Of a stretch of 64,000 bases of DNA, positions 1 through 10,722 are shown piece by piece. The DNA is from Chimonanthus salicifolius (Eukaryota; Streptophyta; Magnoliopsida; Laurales; Calycanthaceae): positions 88,291,383-88,355,382 of the forward strand of contig CM023532.1 in the NCBI GenBank assembly GCA_013350335.1. The letters run 5' to 3'. Position numbers and translations under genes: made by a program. How positions within the stretch are numbered: position 1 is the stretch's first letter; every line of letters starts with the position of its first letter. The notes under the pieces are model-generated. The model worked only from the letters and a program-made list of their open reading frames with translations. It searched no databases and was not told the origin of the DNA.

Positions 1-353
1 TGAACATGATGAAATTTGTAGGAGTGGGGGACTATGGGAATGTAACATATTTGTTTAACTCCTACACTTTTGGATTTGTATTTGATTTATGTTAAATATG
101 GAGACTCCTTGCTTTTGCTTTGAGATGTAATATCTTATGTGATATCTAAATGTTTTTAGTCCTTTCGCAAATTTTATTCTAGTGTGTAAATGTTATCATG
201 GTAATTTAGTCCATGCACACTATAGGTTGGGCCAGTCGAGGTTCTGGTTTTCGTACTCGGACTCAGCTCGCGTCGTGGCGCTCGCCTCTTTCCTCAATAA
301 AATATTCATATTATGTTACTTTGATGACGGTGGGAGAGGGCAGGGCGCCACAA
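1..353 (+). mobile_element. 3' end of a Tekay-type LTR (partial)
   Basis: This is the last part of a plus-strand LTR whose start lies left of the window. It ends in an aberrant GCGCCACA instead of the usual GTTACA. Just upstream it shows the family's U5 landmarks in degraded form: a GGCCAGTC stretch, a TCAGCTCGCGTCGTG block and a GGGCAGGGCG tail. Pol sequence of the Tat/Athila host begins at 354, so this LTR was inserted in the reverse transcriptase region. No ORF here is meaningful. The right boundary is clear; the family assignment rests on the U5 block. Confidence 0.6.
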
Positions 354-1800
354 CACCTGCCACCTTTCAGCGGTGCATGATCTATATCTCTGATATGTCG
401 AACATTTTTTGCAAACCTTCATGGATGAATTCTTTATTTGTTGGTCTACTTTTGACCAGTGCACCATCTGACCCTTTTGTTAGTCAGGTGCAAAGAAAAG
501 AACCTAGTTCTGAATTGGGAGAAATGCAACTTTATGGTAAAATAAGGCATAGTACTGGGATACATTATCTCCGAAAAAGGGAATCGAAGTGGACAAAGCT
601 AAGGTCAACTTGATCTGAAATTTACCAAGACCTCAAATTGTGAAAGAGATCAAGTCATTCTCAAGTCACACTGGGTTCTACAGGAGGTTCATCAAGGGTT
701 TCAGTGACATAACTCGACCTCTCTGTAGACTCCTGACTAAAGATGGCATTTTCAATTTTGATGAAAAGTGTGTCATTGCCTTTGAAAAATTGAAAACCGG
801 TCTGACCTCCACTCCGATAATACAGCCGCCTGATTGGTCTATACTTTTTGAAATCATGTGCGATGCCTCAGACTATGCAGTAGGAGCCGTGTTAGGACAA
901 AGGGTAGATATGTTGCCTCATGTTATCTATTACTCTAGCAAAACTTTGAACGATGCTCAGCTCCATTATTCTACCACAGAAAAAGAGTTGTTGGCGGTCG
1001 TATTTGCACTAGACAAATTTCAAGTCTACTTGGTGGGTTTGAAGGTCATCGTCTATTCTGATCACGCCACACTGAAGTATATTCTTTCTAAGAAAGATGC
1101 TAAGCCCGCCTAATCAGATGGATTTTGTTGTTACAAGAGTTTGAAATTGAAATTTGGGACAAGAAAGGTTCCGAAAATGTGGTAGCAGACCATTTGTCTA
1201 GATTGATAACTGAGTTCACTAATGACATCCCTCTTATCATTGAGTCTTTCCATGATGAGGAACTCATGTCAGTATCCAAGTATCATGGTTTGGTGATATT
1301 GTCAATTATCTTGTTACTTGTCAAATGCCTTCGCATTGGGCAATGCAAGATAGATCTAAGTTTCTAGCACAAGTCAAAAGTTTCATTTGGAATGACCCAT
1401 ACATGTTCAAATATTGTGCGGACCAAGTCATTCGTCGTTATGTCGCTGACGAGGAACAACATAGCGTCATAAGCTTCTGTCATGACCAGGCTAGTGGAGG
1501 GCATTTCAGCGATAAAAAGACCACTGCAAAAATTTTGCAGTGTGGTTTTATTGGCCCTCCATGTTCAAAGCTTCCCATGATTACTGCGTATCATGTGAAA
1601 GATGCCAGAAGTTAGGAAGTCTGTCTCGTAGGAATATGATGCCGCTAAACATAATTTTACCTATCGAGCTTTTCGATGTTTGGGGCATTGATTTCACAAG
1701 ACCACTTCCTAACTCCTTTGGAAATATTTATATCTTAGTAGGGGTTGATTATGTCAGTAAGTAAGTAGAATCGGTGGCATGCAAAACAAATGATCACAAA
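354..1800 (+). pseudogene. Tat/Athila-type gypsy pol: RT end, RNase H, integrase start
   Basis: This is the middle of a decayed Ty3/gypsy polyprotein. In order it shows the end of reverse transcriptase (TPATFQRCM, a damaged FMDD region near 420), the RT-to-RNase H linker with FYRRFIKGFSDITRPL at about 675-720, and RNase H with CDASDYAVGAVLGQ, TEKELLAVVFALDKF and SDHATLKY (860-1080). Then come [16 protein letters not shown] (1150-1205), typical of the Tat/Athila lineage, and the integrase zinc finger with HDQASGGH and CVSCERC (1480-1600). The integrase core begins at WGIDFTRPLP (1680). Several frameshifts and stops break the frame, for example near 460, 1110 and 1540. It is cut at 1800 by a solo LTR and resumes at 13305. 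It cannot encode a working protein. Confidence 0.9.
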
Positions 1801-3109
1801 TGTAGTGACCCTGTCCCAAATAGAAGGTTAGGGTAAATGGGTAGAGTTAGAGTGTAATTGGATTAAGGTCATGATATGTATGTTTGTTTGTTTTAACTTT
1901 TCAAAATTATTTTGAAAATACACTTAACTTAGAATTTTAGTTAACTCCTGTAACACCCCGATTTTTCAGAGATATCAATATTTACGAAAATGCCATTGGA
2001 ATGGTGAATTAAAAAGATGTGATTGTGTATAAGAAAATGGTGGGGCCCACTGTTCAAATTAAGACCCATTGTACATATTATAAGGTTTAAATTAAAATAA
2101 ATGGGTAATGTACATCTAATTGGGTCAAGATGGTTATTTGGGTCAAAGGACCCAATTGGGACCCAATGGGTCAGGTAGACTTATTTGACCATTGGATGAG
2201 CTCAATTTTAATTGGGTTAGGCTGAATAGAATGTGAGTGCAATGTAGGATAAATGGATAAGCTATGTGCAATTGGGTAAACCCCATTTAAATGGACAATG
2301 GTCACTTAAATGGGTCATGGCGCCGAATTGGGTCAAGAGGTTCAAATGGGATCCAAGGGGTCAAGTTGACCATGTGGACCATGATTGACCGTATGGACCA
2401 TCAAGTGAGCTCAAAGAGTGAGTCAAATCATGTTGAGTTGGGGCTATAGTGAGTTGGATTTGAATCAAACAATAGAGTTGACTCAAGTGCATTAAATGAG
2501 TGGTATTAAATGGGGTGAGTTGAGCTAATGAGTTGGGTAAGTTAGATTGGAAGCCAAAGAGACCATTAATTCAAGTGAGCCAAGTGGGAGGTGAGGAGTT
2601 GTCTTGATCTCAAACACCACAAAGTCAAGTCCCACACGTTGATGGCATGGAGTGGTGGTTTCCCATGCATAATATTTAATGAAATTTGATAAGAATTACA
2701 TGGGGAATTTGGAGGGTTTCCATCTCATGATGGAAACCCAAGACCCAACGTTGGGAGTTCCAAGGGATGCCTTGGTTTGTGTCAAAAGACTCCTTGGTTA
2801 GACCAACATTTATGAGGGTAAATGAGAGGTTTGAGGGCTGATATACAAAAGAGATGCAACACACCCTTTGGCCGAATTTGATCACAAAGAAACCTCAGAA
2901 CTTCATCTCTCTCCCTCTCTCTCAAAACCTATCTCTTGGCCGAATCATCCTTTGGTGTTTTCACCATTGATCAAGCACACAATCAGCTAAGGACTAAGGG
3001 AGGCTAAGGAATATAGGAAGCAAGAAGGAGCCAAGGAAAGTTGGAAGAGTGTGGATTGGTAAGTACTTCATTAGGTTTTGTTAATTATCATGATCAAGGA
3101 TCATGGTTT

Positions 3110-3570
3110 GGTCCTTATATGGCCAAACCCTAAGTTATAAGTGTAAGAACCTTCAAAGATAAAAGTGGTGGATGAGGTTCGGCCATGGGTATGGCCGAAC
3201 CCCATCATAGAAGGTGATCATGCTAATCTAATTGTATGAAGAAAAGTAAATAACCATGGAGGGTTTTTCCGATATTTTAAAAGGGTTCTAATTCATGGAT
3301 TTGAATGTCATGATTTGGCCATGTTATGACCGAATCCATCAAGGTTTAAACCTTAGACGGTGAGGTATAAAAAGGATAAAAAGAAGATCATAGGGTTCAA
3401 CCACTTTGGATGGCCGAACCCCATGAAATAATTTGGTTATGTTGATGGTTTTTGAAAGTTAAAAACCATGCAATATGATGGACATTTTTAGAGGTTTTAA
3501 TTAGACATAAGATGTATGTTAAAGGGTTCAAATCAGGGGTCATAGGGTTCGGCCACTTTGGATGGCCGAA
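3110..3570 (+). repeat. GGCCAT hairpin array, copy 2, left part
   Basis: Dispersed inverted repeats with arm GGTTCGGCCAT or a variant, and the complementary arm after 3-9 bases. Clear copies lie at about 3175-3200, 3402-3425 and 3546-3573; a degraded one lies near 3310. The array continues beyond the nested LTR at 7945. Confidence 0.75.
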
Positions 3571-4001
3571 CCCCATGAAAGTAATTTGATTATTGTATGG
3601 TTTTTGAGAGATAAAAACCATACAATGATGGTGTAATAGCCCGAATTTTTAAATCAACATATATATGGCATTTATTTATTTTAATAATGAAAAAAATTGG
3701 AATTTTGATAAATGGATGTTAAATGGATCAAATTTTGGGGAAAAGGCCCAAGTATGGTCTAATGGACCATGGATTGGATGGGATCCATTTAAAGGGTCAA
3801 TAATGGTCAAAGTGGGCCAAATAACCATGTGGGACCCAATGGATCAAAATGATTCAAACTTCAAGGTAAAAGGTAGAAAATAGATTAATTGGGCCATGGG
3901 CCCAATGGTGACCCGATTGATAGAAAGGGTTGAATTGAAAATAAACCCACCTAAGTTAATGATGAGATGATTAAGATGGCCTAACCAAGTGGGGCCCACC
4001 T

Positions 4002-4270
4002 CCACCTCATCAAGTGAGGTGGCGTGTGGACCAAGGAAAAGGTGGGGCCGACCATCATGGTTGACTTGGTCAACCATGGATAGGTTAACGGGACTAAGGA
4101 CAATTAAAGTGGATTAAGTTAATTAAATTATTTTAAATCATCTAAGTTAAGATTAATGGGGTTTAAGTGATATAGCCAAATGGGGCCCACCTCCACCTCA
4201 TCAAGTGAGGTGGCGGGTAGGGTAGGTATTGGTGGGGGCCGTCCACCATGGTTGACTTGGTCAACCATGG
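4002..4270 (+). repeat. Two kinds of perfect palindrome in the U3 of copy 3
   Basis: Arms CCACCTCA and TGAGGTGG around 5 bases occur at 4002-4022 and 4193-4213. Arms CATGGTTGAC and GTCAACCATG around TTG occur at 4056-4078 and 4246-4270. The pair of palindromes is thus tandemly repeated at about 190-base spacing. Both kinds recur in the related LTR at 55364: the first at 55662-55682 and 55732-55752, the second near 55786 with one mismatch. Confidence 0.85.
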
Positions 4271-4487
4271 GTGGATTTCTTAGGAAGAGAATTAAATGGA
4301 ATTAAATTAAATAGGAATTAATTAACCTAAGTAAGGATTTAATTTAATAAATTAGGTTGGTCAAATTATGGTCAAATGAATAAGTCAAAGGGGGAGTCAA
4401 AGAGACAAGTCAAGGGATGGTTTCATCTCCTTGAAACCACCCAAAGAAACACAAACCACTTACAACAAACACAAAATAAACCATGTA

Positions 4488-4546
4488 CTTAGGGTGGTGG
4501 TTGGGATACTTAGGGTGGTGGTTTTATCCCAACCACCACCACTAAG
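4488..4546 (+). repeat. Long inverted repeat in the U3 of copy 3
   Basis: The left arm at 4488-4508 (begins CTTAGGGTGG) and the right arm at 4525-4546 (ends CACTAAG) are complementary over 21 bases apart from one extra base. The spacer partly repeats the left arm. It lies about 130 bases upstream of the CT-rich block. Confidence 0.85.
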
Positions 4547-4956
4547 CACACTAACCCATGTTGGTAGGTGGGAGGAGTTAATGCAACCAAAGAATGAGAT
4601 GAGTTTTCATCTCATTCTCTCCTTTCCACTCTCATTTCACTCTCTCCTTCCCTTGCACTCTCAAAAAACGTCCTCTCTCTCTCTCCCAAGGAAAACACCA
4701 AGAAAGAAGAAGAAACTTAGAAGAAAAGAAGGAAAAACTAGGCTTGGCCAACCACCACCCGAAGACCCAAGCTTGAGATAATTTTCTATCCCTTCCTCCC
4801 CTCTCCCTCTCTCAAATCTAACCCTACCTTAGTCAAACCCAAACCTTGGAGACTCCCTCTTGATCAAGCATCTTAACCCAAAGATCAAGAAGAAGAAGAG
4901 AAGAGAAGGCTAAGGAGATCAAGAGGAGAAAGAAAAGCCGGAGGAGTCGTCGGATT

Positions 4957-7411
4957 GTGAGTATTTCTTAAACAAGAGGTTACATTTTTAAAGATTTAAA
5001 AAGAGATCATGAAATCCATTTTTCTTGGATTGGATGGTGGCCAAAAATATCATAGGCCTTGGATCTAAGATCCATCCAAAGATGAAGAAAGAAATGGATA
5101 AAATGGGAGAAATAAATTAAGAAAAAAAAAAGAAATGGATATTAAGGACATAATGTATTTAGATTTAATTAAATGGAAGTATGATTTTGAAGATTGGAAA
5201 CCATGGAATATGATTAATGGTTTTAAAGATTTTGAATATTTAAATATTAGTGATTTTGTAAAGGGGTTTTAAATGAGAGAATCATGGGAGATGAAAATGA
5301 TTTTAATGGCCTCAAAAAGAATGGTAGATGGGGATGAACCTTATGGTGGTGTAATGATGGTTGTAAATGGGTTTAAAAGGATGAAAAATATGGAGTTGAT
5401 GTTATTAAATTGGAGGCTTAAAAAGGATCAAATGGTTGTAATTTTAAAGGGATCTTAGTGAAGAAAAGCATGGTAGGTTATTAAATGATTTTTAATGGGG
5501 TTTTAGTGAATGGAAACCATGGAATATGATTCATGATTTTTAAGATTTTAAATGATTAAATGTAAGTAATTTTAAAGGGGTTTTTATGATGAATGAAACA
5601 TGAACCCTAGGGCGTTGTGTTGTAAATTTAAATGGATTTTTAAGTATGGTATGTAATGTTTTAAAGGGGTTGATTTTAATGATGCTAAGACATGAGTGGT
5701 AAGCCATTAAGGGATCTAAGATGTGAAAGATGTTTATGGCCTCAAAAGGCATGAATGGATAATGGACTCAATGTGGTTTAAATGCATGATGTAAACCCCA
5801 TGGGAAGATTTGATGAATTGGGTATTTTGGAACCATGAAATGAATAGAGAACATGGTTAAGTTAATGAAATTAATGTGGTTAAAATGCATAATGTAAATC
5901 CCCTCATGGGAGGGTTTGTAGTAGATTCAAAATGTGCCAAACGATTCAAGGAAAATGGGGAACAAGACATCATGGGTTCGGCCATGGTGTATGGCCGAAC
6001 CCATGACCCACTTGTAGGTCATTCTATGTGCTAAAATTAGAATTTGTATGTGATTAAATTAATGGAAATGAGGCTAAGTTGAGGGCTGATTTTTGATAAT
6101 CTTATAACATAGTTAATGGTCATTAATGGATCTAAGTAGATGGATCAATTACAGACTTAATTATACATGGATTAAATGAATGATTAATCATGGAAAGGAA
6201 GAGTGGCAAATATGGTAAATATTGGCCAAATTCAAGAACACCATGGGAGGATGACCATGGACTTGAGTATGTTCAAAAATGATCTTATGTGATTAAACAA
6301 GGTTGGTGGTAATTAAATGGAATTAATGGACCTTAAGTATGGTTAATATTGAACCACTTGTAGGTCATGTTATGGGCTAAAATTAGAATTATGTAGGTAA
6401 TTAGATAAATGGAAAATTAAATGAGTTAAGGACTGATTTGTTAAATGAATATATCATGGTCAATAGAACATTAAGGGATCCAAGATTATGGATCAATTAT
6501 GGGCTAAGTATGGGATTTTGCATGTGTTTAAATAAATAAGGATTAGCTTAATTAAATGGCTAATTTTAATGATCATATGACATGGTTAATGGGACATTAA
6601 TGGATCTAAGTTTGTGATCAGTTAGGGACTTAATCATGGATAAAATATGGACTGATTTGGTAATGTATAATAAGGTATCGGGACATCGTAAACGGTGCGC
6701 GATCGGCGACCGGATTTATCGGACGAAAATGCAAAGGGACGCTAGTCGGTATTCGGTAGGATTCCTACCTTTTTGTAAGCCGTGGATTATGCGTATGTGA
6801 TGGTTTCCGTATTTTATTTCGGTAATTACATGGTTTATTTTATGGATGATATCTTAAATGCTATGGATTATATTTTAATGCTATGGATGATATTTTTAAG
6901 ACTATGGATTATATTCCAATGCTATGGATTTTATATTAGTGATATGAATCATATATATACTACATAGCATAATGCACTTACATCTCATGCATGGCATGGG
7001 CGGGAAAATAAAGGAACCGAAGTCCATGCTCAGTCGGGGCGACCGAGAACAAACATGGGGATAGCTTGATACGCTATAACCGGAGTCCATGCTCCGTTGG
7101 GGCGACCAAGAACAAACATGGGGATAACTTGATACGCTATAACCGGAGTCCATGCTCCGTCGGGGCGACCGAGAAGCAAACATGGGGACACCTTGACGAG
7201 ACTTTGCCGTCAAGGGGGATATGACATTTTATGATGATATAGATGATGGGTGGGACACATGACATAGGCACCCATGGCATGGCATTCATTTTATGGGATT
7301 TATCATATTATTATTGGTATGCTTGTATCACTAATCCATGTGCTAGCCCTACTCGGAGTCCTACTGGGCACGTTGTCTAATGCCCTACTTCTACCCTAGC
7401 TAATGACGCAG
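4957..7411 (+). other. Putative LTR intron, copy 3
   Basis: Donor-like ATT/GTGAGT at 4957 follows the exon-end motif GGAGGAGTCGTCGGA, shared in form with copies at 18380, 35547 and 56681. The acceptor-like site ends at GACGCAG (7411), preceded by a CTAAT branch-like motif and a CT-rich stretch. Length is 2455 bases. Splicing is inferred, not shown. Confidence 0.45.
7016..7200 (+). repeat. Three 63-bp tandem repeats (CGGAG...CTCCG, copy 3)
   Basis: The motif GTCCATGCT recurs at 7022, 7085 and 7148, giving a 63-base period. Each unit holds CGGAG and CTCCG as inverted arms (degraded in the first unit) followed by a GTCGGGGCGACC-like stretch. Other LTR copies hold one or two units of a diverged form. 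A TTGACG/CGTCAA hairpin closes the block near 7192-7214. Confidence 0.85.
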
Positions 7412-7944
7412 GAGACGGCGGAAACGGTGGGCACGACGGGAGCCAAGCGTAGGAGCTTGGGAAAGCGGCTACTTTGTTTTGTTTAAGTTTTATTTTGGAA
7501 AAGTTGTAATTTAAGTAGCATAGCTTGTCGGCATGTAATAATTTATGTTTCTTGCTATGGGTTGGACTATACGCTGGACGTTATCATTTTGAGACATAAT
7601 TATGAACATAGGGGTATTTTAGTAATTTAACGATGTATCTTCCCTTCTATCTAAAAACTGGTAAGATAGTCTCTATTATAATGTTCCGCATCTAATTATA
7701 TTCCGCGAGCTTACTTCCTACGCATGAACCGTTCTCGTGGACTTCGTTCCGCGCACGCGTGGGGTTGGCCAGTTAAGGGCCGGGCTTTAGAAGCTTCGAC
7801 TTAACTCGCGATGTGACGTCTGCGCCCGTTGTCACTTCTTAATTCAAAAAAAAAAAAAAAATAGACTCTGATTTCGGTGAAAATGGGACGGGCGTTACAG
7901 ATGGAGGTTTTTAGGTGTTCTAAAAGGGGGCTAAGACTAATGTT

Positions 7945-8805
7945 TTGGGTCGGCTATGGGATGGCTGAACCCTATTGTTTTTATGACTAAGTTACAATGA
8001 ATGAACTATGTATAAGTATTGGGAGTTTTGCATCAAGAGAACCACACATGGCCGAACCCCATGGACCATTTTATGGGATGTTTAGAGTTAAGAACATGCT
8101 TGGAAATTATAAATGGTTTTAAACCTTGCTATGGATCTAAAAGGTTGTAAAAGATCAAAGAAAAATGAGGGAAATAACATCATGGGTTCGGCCATGTTGT
8201 ATGGCCGAACTCCATGACCTATTTTATGGGTCATTTCATGGGTTAAGTATGAATCTAGGCATGTTTAAGTGAATGGGTATTAAGTTAAGGAAATGGCTGA
8301 TTTATAATGGGTTTTGTGTCATGATTGATGAGGCATGGATGGATCCATGTTTATGGATCAGTTTGGGATATGGACATGCATAAATAAAAGGTGATTAACC
8401 ATGGGGAGAATGAGTGGCAAGGATGTAAATATGGCCAAAAATGAAGAACCATGGGTTCGGCCATGGTGTATGGCCGAACCCCATCGGGGATATTTTTGTG
8501 GACTTAGGTTATTATCAAGGCTAAATAATTATGGTACAATTGATTAGATGTATGAATCAAGGTAGTTTGATCTTGGTTTTAAATTAATGATCAAAGGACT
8601 ATAAGAAAGGCACCAAAATAAAGAAGTGAGGTTCAGCCATGTTGTATGGCCGAACCCCACAAGCTTGTATTTTGTGGACTTAGGTGGTTACCAATGGTAG
8701 ATGAGTAATTGTTAAAGGATTAACTAAGTGGTGATGGAGTAATAGATCAAAGAGGGTTCAAACAAAGTAAGTGAGGTTCGACCATGGTGTATGGCCGAAC
8801 CCCAC
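7945..8805 (+). repeat. GGCCAT hairpin array, copy 2, right part
   Basis: Hairpins lie at about 7948-7973, 8186-8212, 8455-8482, 8631-8657 and 8774-8801, with a lone right arm near 8048. Loops are GTTGT or GGTGT. The second arm, ATGGCCGAACC, is better kept than the first, which often has CpG lost (TTCAG, TTCGA). Confidence 0.8.
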
Positions 8806-9139
8806 AAAGTGTGTGTAAGGGCTTAGACTTAATTGGAAATTATATAGATATTGTCTTGACTTGTTGAGATATAAACAAGGTGACGGGACCTCACAAACGG
8901 TGCAAGACCTTGAACAATTGCCCGATTAAGAAGCAAAGGACATTTGAGCGGTCTTTTGGTAGGATTCCTACATCATTGAAACCATGGATATGTATTATGT
9001 ACTTTTGATGATTTTATTTCATGTTTGATAAGTTATTTTGGTATCAAACAATATGTTGCAATTATGGGATTTTCATGCTATGTTTTGTAATATTCTGTAG
9101 CATGATTAGCATTTGCATCTCATGCATGGCATGGGGGGG

Positions 9140-9411
9140 ATGTTATGCAACCGGAGCCCACTCTTCATCGGAATGTCCGTGATGCAACTGTGGGGCCTCC
9201 TTAGGTGGTGAGAGTCCCACCAGGAGGATACTTTAACCGGAGACCCACGCTCCGTCGGGGCGTCCGTAAGTCGTGAGGAGTAATTTGATGAGGAGAATAC
9301 TATCAAGAGATGAGAATACTATCAAGAGATGAGAATACTATTAAGAGATGAGAATACTATTAAAAGATGAGAATACTATCAAGAGATGAGAATACTATCA
9401 AAAAATTATAT
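9140..9411 (+). repeat. CGGAG/CGTCC hairpin units and a 20-bp tandem array
   Basis: Two diverged CCGGAG units (9150 and 9238) flank a hairpin with outer arms CCTCCT/AGGAGG and inner arms GGTGG/CCACC around TGAGAGTC. From 9291 to 9411 a 20-base unit built on GATGAGAATACTATCAA is repeated about six times. The unit matches the loop and arm of the hairpin found once or twice in other copies (GATGAGAATCCCATCA), so it looks like local amplification of that hairpin. Confidence 0.85.
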
Positions 9412-10544
9412 GTATGTGATGGGTGGGACTCATTGCATAAGACATATGATAGCATGGCATGGCATTCAATCGGCATGATATGATCTTTATTTTCATGCAA
9501 GTTTACTAGTTTTTAACTGTATGATTGGATCTCTGTTATCATACATGATTTTGGATACGATGTTTTATAAGTATGATATGGTATATTATATCTGGATTTT
9601 ATATACTAACCCATGTGTTAGCCCTAATCGGAATACCTACTAGGCGCGTTGTCTAACGCCCTACTTCTACCCTAGCGGATGACACAGGAAAAGGAAAGGC
9701 AAAGGCCGAGGATCGCGAGGAAAGCCAAGCATAGAAGCTTGGGTGTTGGAATGGAGTTTATTATTTGACGTTTTGAATACATTTTTATGGACATGTAATA
9801 ATGTAGATAACTGCTATGGTTTGATTTAAGGTTGAATGAGTGTTTAGTTTAAAGTAATCATGACTTGTACTTTGCTATCTAAACAGTTTAGTTCCACATA
9901 TTTGATTTATTCAGCAATTAGTTATGCACACTCTGCAAGTTTTACTTAGTTTTATGTGTGGTTTGGTTTTCATGGACTTGGTCCATGCACGCATAAGTTT
10001 GGCCAGTTAAGGTCCGGACTTTGGAATTCTGGACTTAGCTCGCGTCATGACGTCTCCCCGCTCTCTTCCAACTTTAATTTAAAAAAAAAAAAATAGACTC
10101 TAATCTTCGGAAGGGTGGAAAAGGGCGGGGCGTTACAACTCCTATTGCACACACTTTTTTTTAACCTCAAATAGTTTACACAATTGAAATAATTTAATTG
10201 GTGATAAATTAATAAAAGAATTAAATAGATTTTAATCAGATTTTCAATATTTTTTATGAAAAGATGATTTTGCCTCCTTTTAATTTAATTGCTATTTTTG
10301 TTTGTTTCGTTGGATTAATTCCTTTGTTAAAAATAAATAAATAAAAATCTAAAATTTAGAATACATGTTGCTGCTATCCTCTCCCACTCTTTCGTTGGTA
10401 ACTTCTTAATTTTACACCATATGCACGTTTTGCCCTTTGTAATTCCATCGTTGTAGCTCCAAGTGGGACCCACATCCTTGGCAAATTCTATTTACCATAA
10501 AAGACATTAGCCGACTCTTGTTGCTACCTGTTCCTGCATGCAAA

Positions 10545-10552
10545 TATAAATA
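10545..10552 (+). promoter_or_regulatory. TATA box of the third-family LTR
   Basis: TATAAATA occurs about 170 bases upstream of the donor-like site at 10723 and just upstream of a CT-rich stretch (10580-10640), a normal plant core-promoter arrangement. Confidence 0.6.
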
Positions 10553-10722
10553 GCATTAATCGTTGGAAACCTTGTTCCATCTCTATCATCGTCTCTCTTC
10601 TCTCTTTCCAGCCCCATCTCTTCTCTCTCTTTCTTTTCCAACTCTAACATTCACGTCAATACTGTGCCAAGTCACCCATTACCAACATCAATTAGTCAAG
10701 ACTACACCATCCACACATTCAG

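Larger units (their letters stand above)
3632..7899 (+). mobile_element. Tekay-type solo LTR, copy 3 (4.27 kb)
   Basis: This solo LTR starts TGTAATAGCCCG and ends GGGCGTTACA, flanked by GATGG (3627-3631 and 7900-7904). It is nested in copy 2, which is nested in the third-family LTR, which is nested in the Tat/Athila element, so it is the fourth layer. It has the usual order: GGGTCAA-rich U3, CT-rich block (4620-4690), purine-rich leader, donor-like ATT/GTGAGT at 4957, GTAGG hairpin near 6753, three 63-bp CGGAG/CCGTCGG repeats, a CTAATGCC block, acceptor-like GACGCAG at 7411, and CATGTAATAA at 7532. Its start motif matches the LTR at 55364, so these two are one subfamily. It holds only one full GGCCAT hairpin, near 5972. 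Confidence 0.9.
3059..9687 (+). other. Putative LTR intron, copy 2 (with nested LTR)
   Basis: The donor-like site is TTG/GTAAGT at 3059. The acceptor is GATGACACAG ending at 9687, with a branch-like CTAAC about 35 bases upstream in the GTTGTCTAACGCC block. The nested LTR 3632-7899 lies inside; without it the interval is about 2.36 kb. The call rests on the same three signals recurring in other copies. Splicing is inference. Confidence 0.4.
1949..10137 (+). mobile_element. Tekay-type solo LTR, copy 2 (interrupted)
   Basis: The LTR starts TGTAACACCCCG and ends GGGGCGTTACA, flanked by ACTCC (1944-1948 and 10138-10142). A second LTR of the same superfamily sits inside it at 3632-7899. Without that insert it is about 3.9 kb. 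It has the full family layout: GGGTCAA-rich U3, a CT-rich block near 2900, a splice-donor-like TTG/GTAAGT at 3059, dispersed GGCCAT hairpins, a CGTCGGGGCGTCC block, the CTAACGCC motif and acceptor-like site, the GCATGTAATAA-like signal near 9798, and the U5 hairpins near 9950-10045. No internal region is present. Confidence 0.88.

Noticed and set aside
4431..4781. 116-codon frame in the LTR of copy 3
   Set aside because: It crosses the long inverted repeat and CT/AG-rich leader, has no recognisable domain, and is not kept in related LTR copies.
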